A stretch of DNA of 24,645 bases from an uncultured bacterium (GTDB taxonomy: Bacteria; Pseudomonadota; Gammaproteobacteria; Burkholderiales; Burkholderiaceae_E): the NCBI GenBank assembly GCA_903864485.1, contig CAIPGD010000319.1:1-24645 (forward strand), written 5' to 3'. Both the position numbers and the translations under genes were made by a program. Under the pieces are notes generated by a model that had not been told where the DNA came from, did no database searches, and saw nothing but the letters and a program-made list of their open reading frames with translations. How positions within the stretch are numbered: position 1 is the first letter of the stretch; every line of letters starts with the position of its first letter. Of the stretch, positions 1-7,299 are shown one piece after another.

Positions 1-276
1 GATGACTTCTGCTAGGTGCTCGGCCCGCCCGGCGAATAACAACAAGCATTCCGTTGCAGGGGTCATGCTTGCATTGAGCAAGAGCGAGCGAATCTGATCG
101 CCCAAAGGCGTGCCCCCGGGCTCGCGTGTGGTCACCACCTCAATTCCTTGGTCGCTGAGATAGCTGGCCGCCCAGTTAATGTGACTCGATTTTCCTGCTC
201 CGTCGATCCCCTCCAGTGTCAAGAATTGACCTAACCGAGCGCGGGTGGTGGGGACCGTGGTTTTATTCGCGTCCAT
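1..276 (-). CDS. tmk: Thymidylate kinase, N-terminal part (cut by window edge)
   Basis: Phosphorylates dTMP to dTDP in the cytoplasm for DNA synthesis. Only the first 92 codons lie in the window; the reading frame is open through base 1. The translation shows the P-loop region LEGIDGAGKSS near residues 22-32 and the following REPGGTPLG segment, both hallmarks of bacterial dTMP kinases. The start chosen is the ATG at 276-274, ten bases after the mltG stop. The ATG overlapping that stop (287-285) is in a different frame. The roughly 16 residues before the conserved core are a modest N-terminal extension. It sits directly downstream of mltG on the same strand, a common proteobacterial pairing, and is probably co-transcribed with it. 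Identity is firm; the exact start is less so because I see no strong ribosome binding site. Confidence 0.93.
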   Translation of the reverse strand, partial: MDANKTTVPTTRARLGQFLTLEGIDGAGKSSHINWAASYLSDQGIEVVTTREPGGTPLGDQIRSLLLNASMTPATECLLLFAGRAEHLAEVI

Positions 277-286
277 CTGGATTCCA

Positions 287-1318
287 TCAAGGCGATTCTT
301 GGCGACGCTGCCACCGCCGCACGGCTTGGTTGTGCGCGTCGAGGCTCTCGTTAAATTCACTTGACCCATCGCCGCGCGCGACGAAATACAGCGCGTTTGT
401 CTGGGCTGGAGCAATGCTGGCATCCAACGACGCGCGGCTTGGCATTGCAATCGGAGTGAGTGGAAGCCCCGCTCGGGTGTAGGTATTCCATGGGGAGTCC
501 GCACGCAGATCAGATCGGCGCAAGTCGCCATCAAACCGTTCGCCCAAACCGTAGATCGTGGTGGGGTCGCTCTGCAAGCGCATTCCGGTGCGCAGTCGGT
601 TTGTAAACACGGCAGCCACCTTGGAGCGGTCCTCTTCGCGTCCGGTCTCCTTCTCGACAATCGATGCGAGCACCAACAAATCGAGTGGTTTAGCCAGCGG
701 TAGATGATCGCCCCGCCTCTCCCAGGCGCTTCGCAACAGCGTTGTCTGCCGACGATAGGCCCGCCCCAAGATCTCGATATCGCTCGCGCCTGGGTAAAAG
801 AGGTAATAGTCCGGTGCAAACCAACCCTCGGCAAACGCCTGTGTCGCACCAATGGACTTCAAGATTTCGGCATCCGACAACTCTGCGGTGCGATGCTGCA
901 AATCAGGATGGCGGTTTAGTGCGAGGCGCAGCTGACGAAAATTCCAGCCCTCGATGATGCGAAGCTCGCGCTGCTGCGGGTCGTTACGAACTAGCTTGTT
1001 GAGCAGGCCCGACATTGAGATTGGTGCCCTGATCTCGTAGCACCCCGACTTGATCGAGCGGGCGTCGCCACGGAGTCTCAGTGCCCAGCGTATCGATTGG
1101 GGGGGGGCTGAGAGGCCTTGCTCTTGAAGACTAGCGCCCAATTTGGCAGGTAGCGTTCCAGGTTCGATGATGACTTCAAGGGAGGGAGTTCGCAAAGTCA
1201 ACGGCCACCAGCGGTAGCAAGCCCAAACGGCGGCACTTGCAGCGATCGCAAAAAACGCTGCCATCCGGACGATACGGACTCCGAGCCTCAGGCCATTTAA
1301 GAACAAATTACCTTCCAC
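287..1318 (-). CDS. mltG: Endolytic murein transglycosylase MltG (YceG-like)
   Basis: Inner-membrane lytic transglycosylase that cuts nascent peptidoglycan glycan strands and is thought to end their elongation. At 343 residues it matches the usual family length of about 340. A hydrophobic anchor spans about residues 17-35, followed by a periplasmic domain. The catalytic signature ASIVEKET is present, placing the catalytic glutamate at E222. The segment RLRTGMRLQSDPTT follows, and the C-terminal block includes LDAHNQAVRRW. The start is a GTG at 1318; the next in-frame ATG (residue 19) would cut into the region just before the membrane segment, so GTG is preferred. A run of nine cytosines on the coding strand falls at codons 71-74. 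The tmk gene follows after ten bases. The gene is divergent from ygfZ. Confidence 0.95.
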   Translation of the reverse strand: MEGNLFLNGLRLGVRIVRMAAFFAIAASAAVWACYRWWPLTLRTPSLEVIIEPGTLPAKLGASLQEQGLSAPPQSIRWALRLRGDARSIKSGCYEIRAPISMSGLLNKLVRNDPQQRELRIIEGWNFRQLRLALNRHPDLQHRTAELSDAEILKSIGATQAFAEGWFAPDYYLFYPGASDIEILGRAYRRQTTLLRSAWERRGDHLPLAKPLDLLVLASIVEKETGREEDRSKVAAVFTNRLRTGMRLQSDPTTIYGLGERFDGDLRRSDLRADSPWNTYTRAGLPLTPIAMPSRASLDASIAPAQTNALYFVARGDGSSEFNESLDAHNQAVRRWQRRQESP

Positions 1319-1377
1319 GAATTAACGTCGTTCCCCGTCTGTCCCTGACCAACATCCTTCCCAACTGACGCGTTGCC

Positions 1378-1383
1378 TATGAT
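1378..1383 (+). promoter_or_regulatory. Candidate -10 element for ygfZ
   Basis: The hexamer TATGAT lies in the 103-nt divergent gap between mltG and ygfZ, about 39 nt ahead of the preferred ygfZ ATG. It matches the sigma-70 -10 consensus at five of six bases, but I find no good -35 partner at 16-18 nt, so this is only a candidate. Confidence 0.3.
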
Positions 1384-1421
1384 ACTTGGGGCCATGTTCG
1401 AATGCCGATTGGAGCCCTGCA

Positions 1422-2546
1422 ATGACTTTGCCCCCTGGCCCCGCCCGTGATCCTGCGGCGCCCCACCCTTCCGTAGATCATTACGTCGATCTGGCCCAGT
1501 CGATTGGTGCGCAACTCACCCCTAGATGCGCCGGACCTGAGATTCAGTTGAATCAAATTCAACTGACGCGCCCCGTAACGGACGCTGGTTTTTACAGTGC
1601 ATTGCCCGACTTTTCGGTCCTCTGTGTCAGCGGACCGGATGCGGTTGCTTTTCTGCACTCACAGGTCACCAATGATCTTGCCGTGCTCGCCGATCAGAGC
1701 GCTCAACTCAATGGCTACTGCACGCCCAAGGGGCGGTTGCTGGCGACCGCCATCACCTGGCGGCTAGCAGATTCGATTCGACTGCTCGTACCAAGTCCTG
1801 AGGCCATGAGCCTAGCGTCGCGCCTTCGAAAGTACGTCATGCGGGCGAAAGTCAGCATTGCGCTCGAGGAGCAAGTTGCGGTGATCGGCATCGCACAGTC
1901 CGGCGGTGACGTATTAGCTGAATTAGGGATGCATTCTCCATCCCCGATGCGCGCGTCAGTCTCGGGCGATCGGGCCGCGGTAGGTTTAGAACCCGTTTTG
2001 GTCGAAGGGCGGAAATTGGCCCGTCAGCTTTTGCTGCTGCGGGGTACGGAGTTGTCTGAGGTCTGGAAAACCTTGGGGCAATTTCTATCGCCTGCCTCGA
2101 CGTCGGATTGGAGATGGCTAGAAGTACTCTCTGGACAACCGAGGATTGTTGGTGGAGCCGTTGAGCAGTTTGTCCCCCAGATGATCAACCTTGAGCGGGT
2201 TGACGGAGTCAACTTCAAAAAAGGGTGCTACCCGGGACAGGAAGTCGTCGCACGCAGTCAGTACCTTGGCAAGCTCAAGCGCCGGATGTTTTTGGCAACA
2301 ACACCCGGGGCTGAATGCTTGCCAGGCAGCGATGTGTTCGCGACGGGACAGACTGAGCCCGTTGGTCAGGTTGTTCTCGGGGCGCCAGTCCCTCAACACA
2401 ACGGCCCACTCCCAAACACGACGCAAGTGGTTTTGTTTGAAGCCTCCCGAGAAATCGTTGACGAGAACCTTGATCAAGCTGGCCTGCATCTGGAGGGTCC
2501 GGGTGGTCGCGTGCTGTCCGGGCTCGCCCTCCCCTATGCGCTCTGA
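1422..2546 (+). CDS. ygfZ: YgfZ/GcvT-like folate-binding Fe-S cluster maintenance protein
   Basis: A tetrahydrofolate-dependent relative of GcvT that supports assembly or repair of certain iron-sulfur enzymes such as MiaB. The family signature KGCYPGQEVVAR is present, with its conserved cysteine at residue 269 of the 374-residue product. It is followed by the usual lysine/arginine-rich stretch and a C-terminal beta-barrel domain. I chose the ATG at 1422 because GGAG sits at 1411-1414 with seven bases of spacing; an in-frame TTG at 1386 would add 12 residues. The stop overlaps the ATG of the next gene by 11 nt, suggesting translational coupling with the DUF4936-like gene. A perfect hairpin lies inside the coding region at 1544-1566. 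Confidence 0.92.
   Translation: MTLPPGPARDPAAPHPSVDHYVDLAQSIGAQLTPRCAGPEIQLNQIQLTRPVTDAGFYSALPDFSVLCVSGPDAVAFLHSQVTNDLAVLADQSAQLNGYCTPKGRLLATAITWRLADSIRLLVPSPEAMSLASRLRKYVMRAKVSIALEEQVAVIGIAQSGGDVLAELGMHSPSPMRASVSGDRAAVGLEPVLVEGRKLARQLLLLRGTELSEVWKTLGQFLSPASTSDWRWLEVLSGQPRIVGGAVEQFVPQMINLERVDGVNFKKGCYPGQEVVARSQYLGKLKRRMFLATTPGAECLPGSDVFATGQTEPVGQVVLGAPVPQHNGPLPNTTQVVLFEASREIVDENLDQAGLHLEGPGGRVLSGLALPYAL
1544..1566. repeat. Perfect 10-bp inverted repeat with 3-nt loop inside ygfZ
   Basis: TCAGTTGAAT at 1544-1553 and its exact reverse complement ATTCAACTGA at 1557-1566 flank a CAA loop. The DNA codes for a Q-L-N-Q-I-Q-L segment of ygfZ, so the symmetry is not explained by the protein alone. 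No T-tract follows, so it does not look like a terminator. Confidence 0.8.
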
Positions 2547-2907
2547 AGCCGAACAAGCGGGGCAACCGGTTCAACCTGTTCAACCGGTTCAACTGTTTCT
2601 CTGGTTCCTGGCGGCATCTGAGCATGACGAAGCCGTCCAGCGTGCATTGAAACTGGCATCGGAACGATTGGTAGCCGAGTCACCGATGGCTTTATCGACC
2701 GCCCCAGTCCACTACCAACGCATTCCAGCGATTGAGATCAACAACCCTGCTAGCGATCGTGTGAGTACCTGGATGGACGTACATCCGCCGATTCCGTATT
2801 CACAGTCCCCCGCCTATCTAGCGTTGGTGGAGCAAATCGCACGAGAAACGGGACTCACCGACTGGGTAAGAGGCGAATATCATGCCGAGTGGTTTTTATG
2901 TGCCTGA
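2536..2907 (+). CDS. DUF4936-like protein of unknown function
   Basis: A 123-residue protein with no clear signal peptide. Size, the motif TWMDVHPPI in its second half, and position between ygfZ and an NRDE gene fit the DUF4936 family, whose members lie in this setting in Burkholderiales. No biochemical role is known to me. The frame stays open upstream through ygfZ, but the real start is most likely the ATG at 2536, which overlaps the ygfZ stop by 11 nt. The downstream gene also begins inside its last codons, at 2898, so the three genes form one coupled unit. Near the N-terminus, residues 11-19 are three tandem P-V-Q triplets coded by a 9-bp repeat. The family assignment comes from memory of motif and context, not from a search. 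Confidence 0.72.
   Translation: MRSEAEQAGQPVQPVQPVQLFLWFLAASEHDEAVQRALKLASERLVAESPMALSTAPVHYQRIPAIEINNPASDRVSTWMDVHPPIPYSQSPAYLALVEQIARETGLTDWVRGEYHAEWFLCA
2566..2592 (+). repeat. Three tandem 9-bp repeats (Pro-Val-Gln codons)
   Basis: The unit CCGGTTCAA occurs at 2566-2574, as CCTGTTCAA at 2575-2583, and again as CCGGTTCAA at 2584-2592. It keeps frame and codes for P-V-Q three times near the N-terminus of the DUF4936-like protein. Confidence 0.9.
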
Positions 2908-3749
2908 TTGCGTTGGCTTGGCAGTCAAACGCGAATTGGCCACTCATCATCGCTGCGAATCGCGACGAATTTTTTCAGCGTGAGACCCGCGCCGCTCGTT
3001 GGTGGACGAGTGATCCACGAATTCTCGCAGGTCAGGACCTCGAAGCAGGTGGCACCTGGATGGGTGTGACGCGGGATGGCCGCTTTGCCGCGTTGACAAA
3101 TATCCGTCAACCTGGCGCAGAACCGGCCCGACGCTCGCGGGGTGAACTCGTTGCGTCCTGGCTTGGTGGACGGCGTGACAGCACAGCAATGGCGGCGGCA
3201 GAAATCGCGTTTAAGTGCGGAAAAGAATATGGCGGCTTTCACCTGCTGCTTGGCGTAGTCGCCGACCCCGATCTCTCAGACCGTTCGAGCGCCACCGGCT
3301 CCTCACTCGTTTGGACTTGCAACCGGGAAGGCGGCGAGCCGCGCGCCCTCGGACCAGGAATCTGGGCATGGTCCAATGGAGGCCCCGGTCACGAGTGGCC
3401 AAAGACGCAACGATTGATATCGGCGCTTACCGCTTCGGCTAACGGCTCAAACTTTGACGCGGAAACGCAGACTTGGCTGCTAGAAGCGCTGGCGGATACA
3501 ACGCCGGCGCCAGACGAACGATTGCCCGAAACCGGAATTGGTCTCGAGCGCGAGCGCGAGCTCTCATCGCCATTCATTCCTGCTCAACGCCTGTCTTCGG
3601 GGGCTTTGTACGGCACCCGCGCCTCCACGATCGTCCGCGTTGCGAAGAACCAATCCCTGCACTGGCTCGAGCGCAGTTTCGTCCCAGATGGGAGTTACAT
3701 CGACCGGTCGGAAACGTTTCCGATTCAGTCGCTTGGAGCGCCTAGCTGA
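2898..3749 (+). CDS. NRDE family protein (TANGO2-like, Ntn-type fold)
   Basis: A 283-residue member of the NRDE/TANGO2 family, named for the conserved Asn-Arg-Asp-Glu motif, seen here as AANRDEFFQRET around residues 19-30. Family members have a predicted Ntn-hydrolase fold; the biochemical function in bacteria is not established. I chose the ATG at 2898 rather than the in-frame GTG at 2889. It gives the family-typical N-terminus M-C-L-I-A-L, with cysteine at position 2 as the possible nucleophile after methionine removal. The start overlaps the end of the DUF4936-like gene by ten bases. The 3' end overlaps the opposing thioesterase gene by 25 nt. The R-x-S-T-I-V-R segment near the C-terminus also fits the family. 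Confidence 0.88.
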   Translation: MCLIALAWQSNANWPLIIAANRDEFFQRETRAARWWTSDPRILAGQDLEAGGTWMGVTRDGRFAALTNIRQPGAEPARRSRGELVASWLGGRRDSTAMAAAEIAFKCGKEYGGFHLLLGVVADPDLSDRSSATGSSLVWTCNREGGEPRALGPGIWAWSNGGPGHEWPKTQRLISALTASANGSNFDAETQTWLLEALADTTPAPDERLPETGIGLERERELSSPFIPAQRLSSGALYGTRASTIVRVAKNQSLHWLERSFVPDGSYIDRSETFPIQSLGAPS

Positions 3750-4141
3750 CGAAAGAACTTAAAAGTCCCGCTGGATTTTGCTGCCAGTTGTTCATCGTCT
3801 CCAAACAATTCAGCTTCACAAAAGGCCATTGTTGCAGTCGTGTGGAGGCAAACGCCACGGACTTCGATGAGACCCCTCGCGGGCCGCAAAAAACTCGTTT
3901 TCATCTCAATCGTTACGTTGCCGCCTGTCCCCAGATCAGTTCGCAGAGATCGCCCGGCGCTAGCCATCGCGACATCCAGAAGGGTCATGACGACTCCGCC
4001 ATGGACGACGCCCCAAGAGTTCAGGTGACGCAATTCGGTTTTAAGGCGAATCACGGAACGCCCCGACTCCGCGGAAATCAGGTGGATCCCGAGGTCTTCG
4101 ACGAAAGGAATGGAAATTGGAAAACCGTTGGCTGCACTCAT
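3725..4141 (-). CDS. PaaI-family hotdog-fold thioesterase
   Basis: Predicted cytoplasmic acyl-CoA or aryl-CoA thioesterase, 138 residues, a single hotdog domain. The family core is clear: HLNSWGVVHGGVVMTLLDVAMA at about residues 39-60, with the HGG turn at 47-49 and an aspartate at 56 in the position typical for PaaI-type active sites. The C-terminal half ends in the strand pattern SSGTFKFF. The ATG at 4141 is preferred over the TTG at 4159, because the latter lies immediately after the upstream stop and adds no conserved residues. It follows the acyl-CoA ligase by 18 nt on the same strand, so the two probably form an operon. Its 3' end overlaps the convergent NRDE gene. The substrate cannot be read from the sequence. 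Confidence 0.87.
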   Translation of the reverse strand: MSAANGFPISIPFVEDLGIHLISAESGRSVIRLKTELRHLNSWGVVHGGVVMTLLDVAMASAGRSLRTDLGTGGNVTIEMKTSFLRPARGLIEVRGVCLHTTATMAFCEAELFGDDEQLAAKSSGTFKFFRQLGAPSD

Positions 4142-4159
4142 AGTCCTACTCGTGATCAA

Positions 4160-5815
4160 TCAGGTGGCGGTCGACTGGAGATCCTTGAATTGTTCACGTA
4201 GTCGGTTCTTCAGCATTTTCCCGGTCGCGCCCAGGGGAATTGACTCGACGAATTGCACATCGTCAGGAACCCACCAGCGCGGCACTTTGCCGTCAAAAAA
4301 TTGCAGTAGCTCACCGCGCTCAAGCGCAATTCCTGGCTTTGGCACCACCACCAAGAGAGGACGCTCATCCCATTTTGGGTGCGGGATGCCGATCACCGCT
4401 GCCATCGCCACGCCAGGATGTGCGACCGCGAGATTCTCCAGGTCGACCGAACTGATCCATTCGCCACCGCTCTTGATCACATCCTTGCTACGGTCGGTGA
4501 TCTGGAGATAACCATCAGAGTCAATGGTTGCTACATCACCGGTTGGAAACCACCCCTCCCCTTGAGCGTCGAAAGTCAGAGGATTACCGCCAGCGGATTT
4601 GAAGTACGACTCAATCACCCAAGGCCCCCGGGCCTGGAGATGGCCCTGAGATGAGCCATCCCAAGGCAAGTCCTCGCCAGCATCATTAACGACTCTGAGA
4701 TCCACCCCGAAAAATGCATGGCCCTGCTTTTCGAGCCGGCGTTGTTGAGCCTCGAGCGGTTCGGAGAGGTGTTTGTTTTGGAGGGCGCAGACGGATCCCA
4801 GCGGCGAAAGCTCGGTCATCCCCCAAGCATGAAGTACCTCGACACCATACCGCTCACGAAACGCCCGGATCATCGAGGGTGGGCAAGCTGAACCGCCAAT
4901 GACGGTGCGTTTCAGACTGGTGAATCGCAGTTGGTGGCTCTCGAGGTGGTTCAGCAGCCCGAACCAGATGGTTGGCACGCCTCCCGAAAATGTTACTTGC
5001 TCGGATTCAAAGAGCTCGTAAAGCGAGCGTCCATCAAGGTTTGGGCCAGGAAACACAAGCTTGGCACCGACCAGCGCAGCAGCGTAGGGGATGCCCCAGG
5101 CGTTGACATGGAACATGGGCACCACCGGCAGAATGCAATCCCGCGCCGAAAACCCAAACGCATCCGGTAGGCAAGAGGCGTAAGCATGAAGAATCGTTGA
5201 ACGATGGCTATACAGAACCCCTTTAGGGTCACCCGTTGTTCCGGAGGTGTAGCAAAGTCCTGATGCCCGCTGTTCGTCAAACTGGGGCCAATTCCATTGA
5301 TCCGAACCGGATTGAATCAGGTCCTCATAGGCGATCAGGTTTGGAATACCCGTGCTAATCCCGGCTTCATTCGACAGCAGGGTTCGGTCGCACAACGCGA
5401 TCCAGGTCTTGACCGAGGGACACCGACTGGCGATCGAGCGAACGATGGGCAGGAAGGTGAGATCGAACACGACGGCTACATTTTCGGCGTGACCAATCAT
5501 CCACGCGATCTGATCGGGATGGAGGCGTGGATTGATCGTGTGCGTGATCGCGCCCATGCCCGAGACACCATAGTAGGTCTCGAGATGACGGTAGCCATTC
5601 CAGGCTAGCGTCCCGATTCGATCGCCCCGCTCGATCCCGATCGACTCCAGGGCGCTCGCGAGTTGCCCCGCACGATCAGCACAGTCGGCCCAGGTGTAGC
5701 GATGAATATCGCCCTCGACCCGGCGGGAAACCACCTCAACGTGCCCGTGGTGCCGCGCGGCGTGCCGCAAGATCGACGAGATCAGTAGCGGCATCGTCAT
5801 CATTTGTCCAAGCAT
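4160..5815 (-). CDS. Acyl-CoA ligase (fatty-acid/DmdB-like AMP-forming synthetase)
   Basis: A 551-residue ANL-superfamily enzyme that activates a carboxylic acid to its CoA thioester via an acyl-adenylate. Visible motifs in order are the P-loop YTSGTTGDPKG at 189-199, WGMTE at 331-335, TGD at 425-427, the hinge and A8 region DRSKDVIKSGGEWIS at 441-455, and the C-terminal catalytic lysine in TGKMLK (K543). The N-terminal stretch, with WNGYRHLETYYGVSGMGA and HTINPRLHP, resembles the medium-chain/3-methylthiopropionate-CoA ligase (DmdB-like) branch. Exact substrate is uncertain. The start at 5815 has a good ribosome binding site, AGGGGA at 5826-5821, five bases from the ATG. The downstream thioesterase is likely co-transcribed. 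Confidence 0.9.
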   Translation of the reverse strand: MLGQMMTMPLLISSILRHAARHHGHVEVVSRRVEGDIHRYTWADCADRAGQLASALESIGIERGDRIGTLAWNGYRHLETYYGVSGMGAITHTINPRLHPDQIAWMIGHAENVAVVFDLTFLPIVRSIASRCPSVKTWIALCDRTLLSNEAGISTGIPNLIAYEDLIQSGSDQWNWPQFDEQRASGLCYTSGTTGDPKGVLYSHRSTILHAYASCLPDAFGFSARDCILPVVPMFHVNAWGIPYAAALVGAKLVFPGPNLDGRSLYELFESEQVTFSGGVPTIWFGLLNHLESHQLRFTSLKRTVIGGSACPPSMIRAFRERYGVEVLHAWGMTELSPLGSVCALQNKHLSEPLEAQQRRLEKQGHAFFGVDLRVVNDAGEDLPWDGSSQGHLQARGPWVIESYFKSAGGNPLTFDAQGEGWFPTGDVATIDSDGYLQITDRSKDVIKSGGEWISSVDLENLAVAHPGVAMAAVIGIPHPKWDERPLLVVVPKPGIALERGELLQFFDGKVPRWWVPDDVQFVESIPLGATGKMLKNRLREQFKDLQSTAT

Positions 5816-5861
5816 TGGTGTCCCCTGGCGATCAATTTAATGTTTTCTGAGGCCCTATTCT

Positions 5862-5974
5862 CGCTTGCGATTAAACTGAACGCCATCACTGTTAGTCGTT
5901 CACCCTTCGGTCCGACAACCCTGTAGTCCGACCGCGCTCAACGAGTCGTCACGGTCAGTCGCGCTTGCGATCAA
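5862..5974. repeat. Near-identical 13-bp direct repeats exactly 100 bp apart
   Basis: CGCTTGCGATTAA at 5862-5874 and CGCTTGCGATCAA at 5962-5974 differ at one base and start exactly 100 bp apart. They lie in the divergent gap between the acyl-CoA ligase and msrB. A third partial copy, GCGATCAAT, is at 5828-5836, next to the ligase ribosome binding site, and matches the second copy. These could be operator sites for a regulator of the ligase; that is inference. Confidence 0.5.
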
Positions 5975-5988
5975 TCAACGGAATCTTT

Positions 5989-6408
5989 ATGGCTTCACCC
6001 ATCCGTATCGAACACCCGGACGCTTTTTGGCGAAGCCGGCTGACGTCCACTGAGTATGCCGTCACACGACGCGGAGCGACCGAACCAGCCTTCACCGGGC
6101 GATATTGCGACCATAAGGAGCCCGGCACGTACCACTGCGTTTGTTGTGGATCCGATTTGTTCGTCTCCGACCACAAGTTCGACTCTCGAAGCGGTTGGCC
6201 GAGCTGGTGGAAGCCGCTCGAGACATCCCAGATCTCGGAGCGTGTCGATACTGCTCACGGAATGATCCGCACGGAGATCTTGTGCGCTTCGTGTGACGCG
6301 CACCTCGGGCATGTCTTCCCGGACGGTCCCAAACCAACCGGGTTGCGCTATTGCGTTAATTCCGCCGCGCTAAGGTTTGAACCCGCAAACCCTGAGAAGA
6401 CTCCATGA
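5989..6408 (+). CDS. msrB: Peptide-methionine (R)-S-oxide reductase MsrB
   Basis: Repairs oxidised methionine by reducing the R-sulfoxide, 139 residues, cytoplasmic (no signal peptide). Two zinc-binding CxxC pairs are visible, C50/C53 and C99/C102 in the segment LCASCDAHLGHVF. The active-site cysteine is C122 in RYCVNSAALRF. The position that in E. coli MsrB is cysteine in SGCGWPS is serine here (SRSGWPS), so the usual resolving cysteine is missing. An extra cysteine at residue 40 is present. The ATG at 5989 is chosen over a TTG at 5965, which would add eight non-conserved residues. GGA at 5980-5982 is a plausible ribosome binding site. The stop overlaps the yciB start as ATGA, so translation is probably coupled. 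Confidence 0.94.
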   Translation: MASPIRIEHPDAFWRSRLTSTEYAVTRRGATEPAFTGRYCDHKEPGTYHCVCCGSDLFVSDHKFDSRSGWPSWWKPLETSQISERVDTAHGMIRTEILCASCDAHLGHVFPDGPKPTGLRYCVNSAALRFEPANPEKTP

Positions 6409-6986
6409 ACTTTCTCGTGGATTTTCTGCCAATCGTCGTCTTTTACGTCACCTACAAGTTCGTCAACCTGTATTTCGCAACCGGAGTTGCGATCGCAATG
6501 ACGGTTGTCATGCTCGCGTGGATGAAATTGACCGGGAGGCGAATCGAGCCAATGCGCTGGGCATCGCTGGTCATCATCGTGGTTTTTGGGGGCGCAACTC
6601 TCCTTTTCCAAGATGAGACCTTCATTAAGTGGAAACCAACGGTGCTGTACGGGCTGTTCGTGATTTTGCTGGTTGGCGCCCGATTGCGCGGCAGTAATGC
6701 GCTGGCGGGCATGATGAGGAATCAACTCACACTGCCCGATGCAGTCTGGAACCGACTCAGTGCCATGTGGGTCGGGTTCTTTTGCCTGATGGCGGCGTTG
6801 AACCTGCTAATTGCCTACCGCTTTGACACAGAAACCTGGGTCAACTTCAAGCTTTTTGGGGCAACGGGCTTAACGGTCATTAACGTCCTGCTGCAAGCGG
6901 TTTACGTCAATCGCCACCTCCAACAGGGCACCATTGTTTCTGATGAACCTCCAATCCCTAAGGTCGCCGATGCGTCCAACCCTTGA
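6405..6986 (+). CDS. yciB: Septation/cell-envelope membrane protein YciB (IspZ family)
   Basis: Integral inner-membrane protein of 193 residues, close to the family size of about 180-200. The N-terminus MNFLVDFLPIVVFYVTYK is typical of YciB, and so is the central segment FIKWKPTVLYGLF. I count about five hydrophobic membrane segments. In enteric bacteria YciB affects septation and cell-envelope integrity and interacts with division and elongation proteins. The molecular activity is not settled. Its ATG overlaps the msrB stop by four bases. Its 3' end overlaps the start of the BolA-like gene by 17 nt, so msrB, yciB and the BolA-like gene read as one transcript. Confidence 0.93.
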   Translation: MNFLVDFLPIVVFYVTYKFVNLYFATGVAIAMTVVMLAWMKLTGRRIEPMRWASLVIIVVFGGATLLFQDETFIKWKPTVLYGLFVILLVGARLRGSNALAGMMRNQLTLPDAVWNRLSAMWVGFFCLMAALNLLIAYRFDTETWVNFKLFGATGLTVINVLLQAVYVNRHLQQGTIVSDEPPIPKVADASNP

Positions 6987-7266
6987 CGAAATTCGCGCAC
7001 GTCTGCGCGCCGGGTTTCCCGATGCGACGGCCCTCGAAGTTCATGACGACAGTGCGGCCCATGCTGGACACGCCGGCTCGAAGGACGGCGCTGGGCACTT
7101 TAGAGTCCTGATTACCTCGAGTCGGTTTGAGAATCTGCGGCCGGTGGCACGACATCGGCTTGTGTATGATTGCGTCGCGGACTGGATGCCGCACCGAATT
7201 CACGCTCTGTCTCTGACTGCAACGACCGCTCCAATCGGGACTAACGACCCATCGGTGGGCCGTTGA
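6970..7266 (+). CDS. BolA family protein
   Basis: A 98-residue BolA-fold protein. The family pattern is clear in HFRVLITSSRFENLRPVARH at about residues 43-62, followed by LVYD. BolA proteins partner monothiol glutaredoxins in iron-sulfur trafficking and, in E. coli, affect morphology genes under stress. Which role applies here is not visible. The start chosen is the ATG at 6970, inside the end of yciB, with AAGG at 6960-6963 and six bases of spacing; an in-frame upstream ATG at 6934 would add 12 unconserved residues. A small insertion rich in His, Gly and Ala (about residues 31-42) sits between the first helix region and the conserved core. Confidence 0.9.
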   Translation: MRPTLDEIRARLRAGFPDATALEVHDDSAAHAGHAGSKDGAGHFRVLITSSRFENLRPVARHRLVYDCVADWMPHRIHALSLTATTAPIGTNDPSVGR

Positions 7267-7299
7267 TGTCAAATCCTCCGCTCAATCTGGAACGTATCA

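Noticed and set aside
2191..2535. Long N-terminal extension of the DUF4936-like frame
   Set aside because: It lies inside ygfZ in another frame with no conserved content; the ATG at 2536 overlapping the ygfZ stop is the plausible start.
3545..3562. GAGCGC tandem repeat in the NRDE gene as a regulatory repeat
   Set aside because: It simply codes an alternating Glu-Arg stretch (E-R-E-R-E) and is short.
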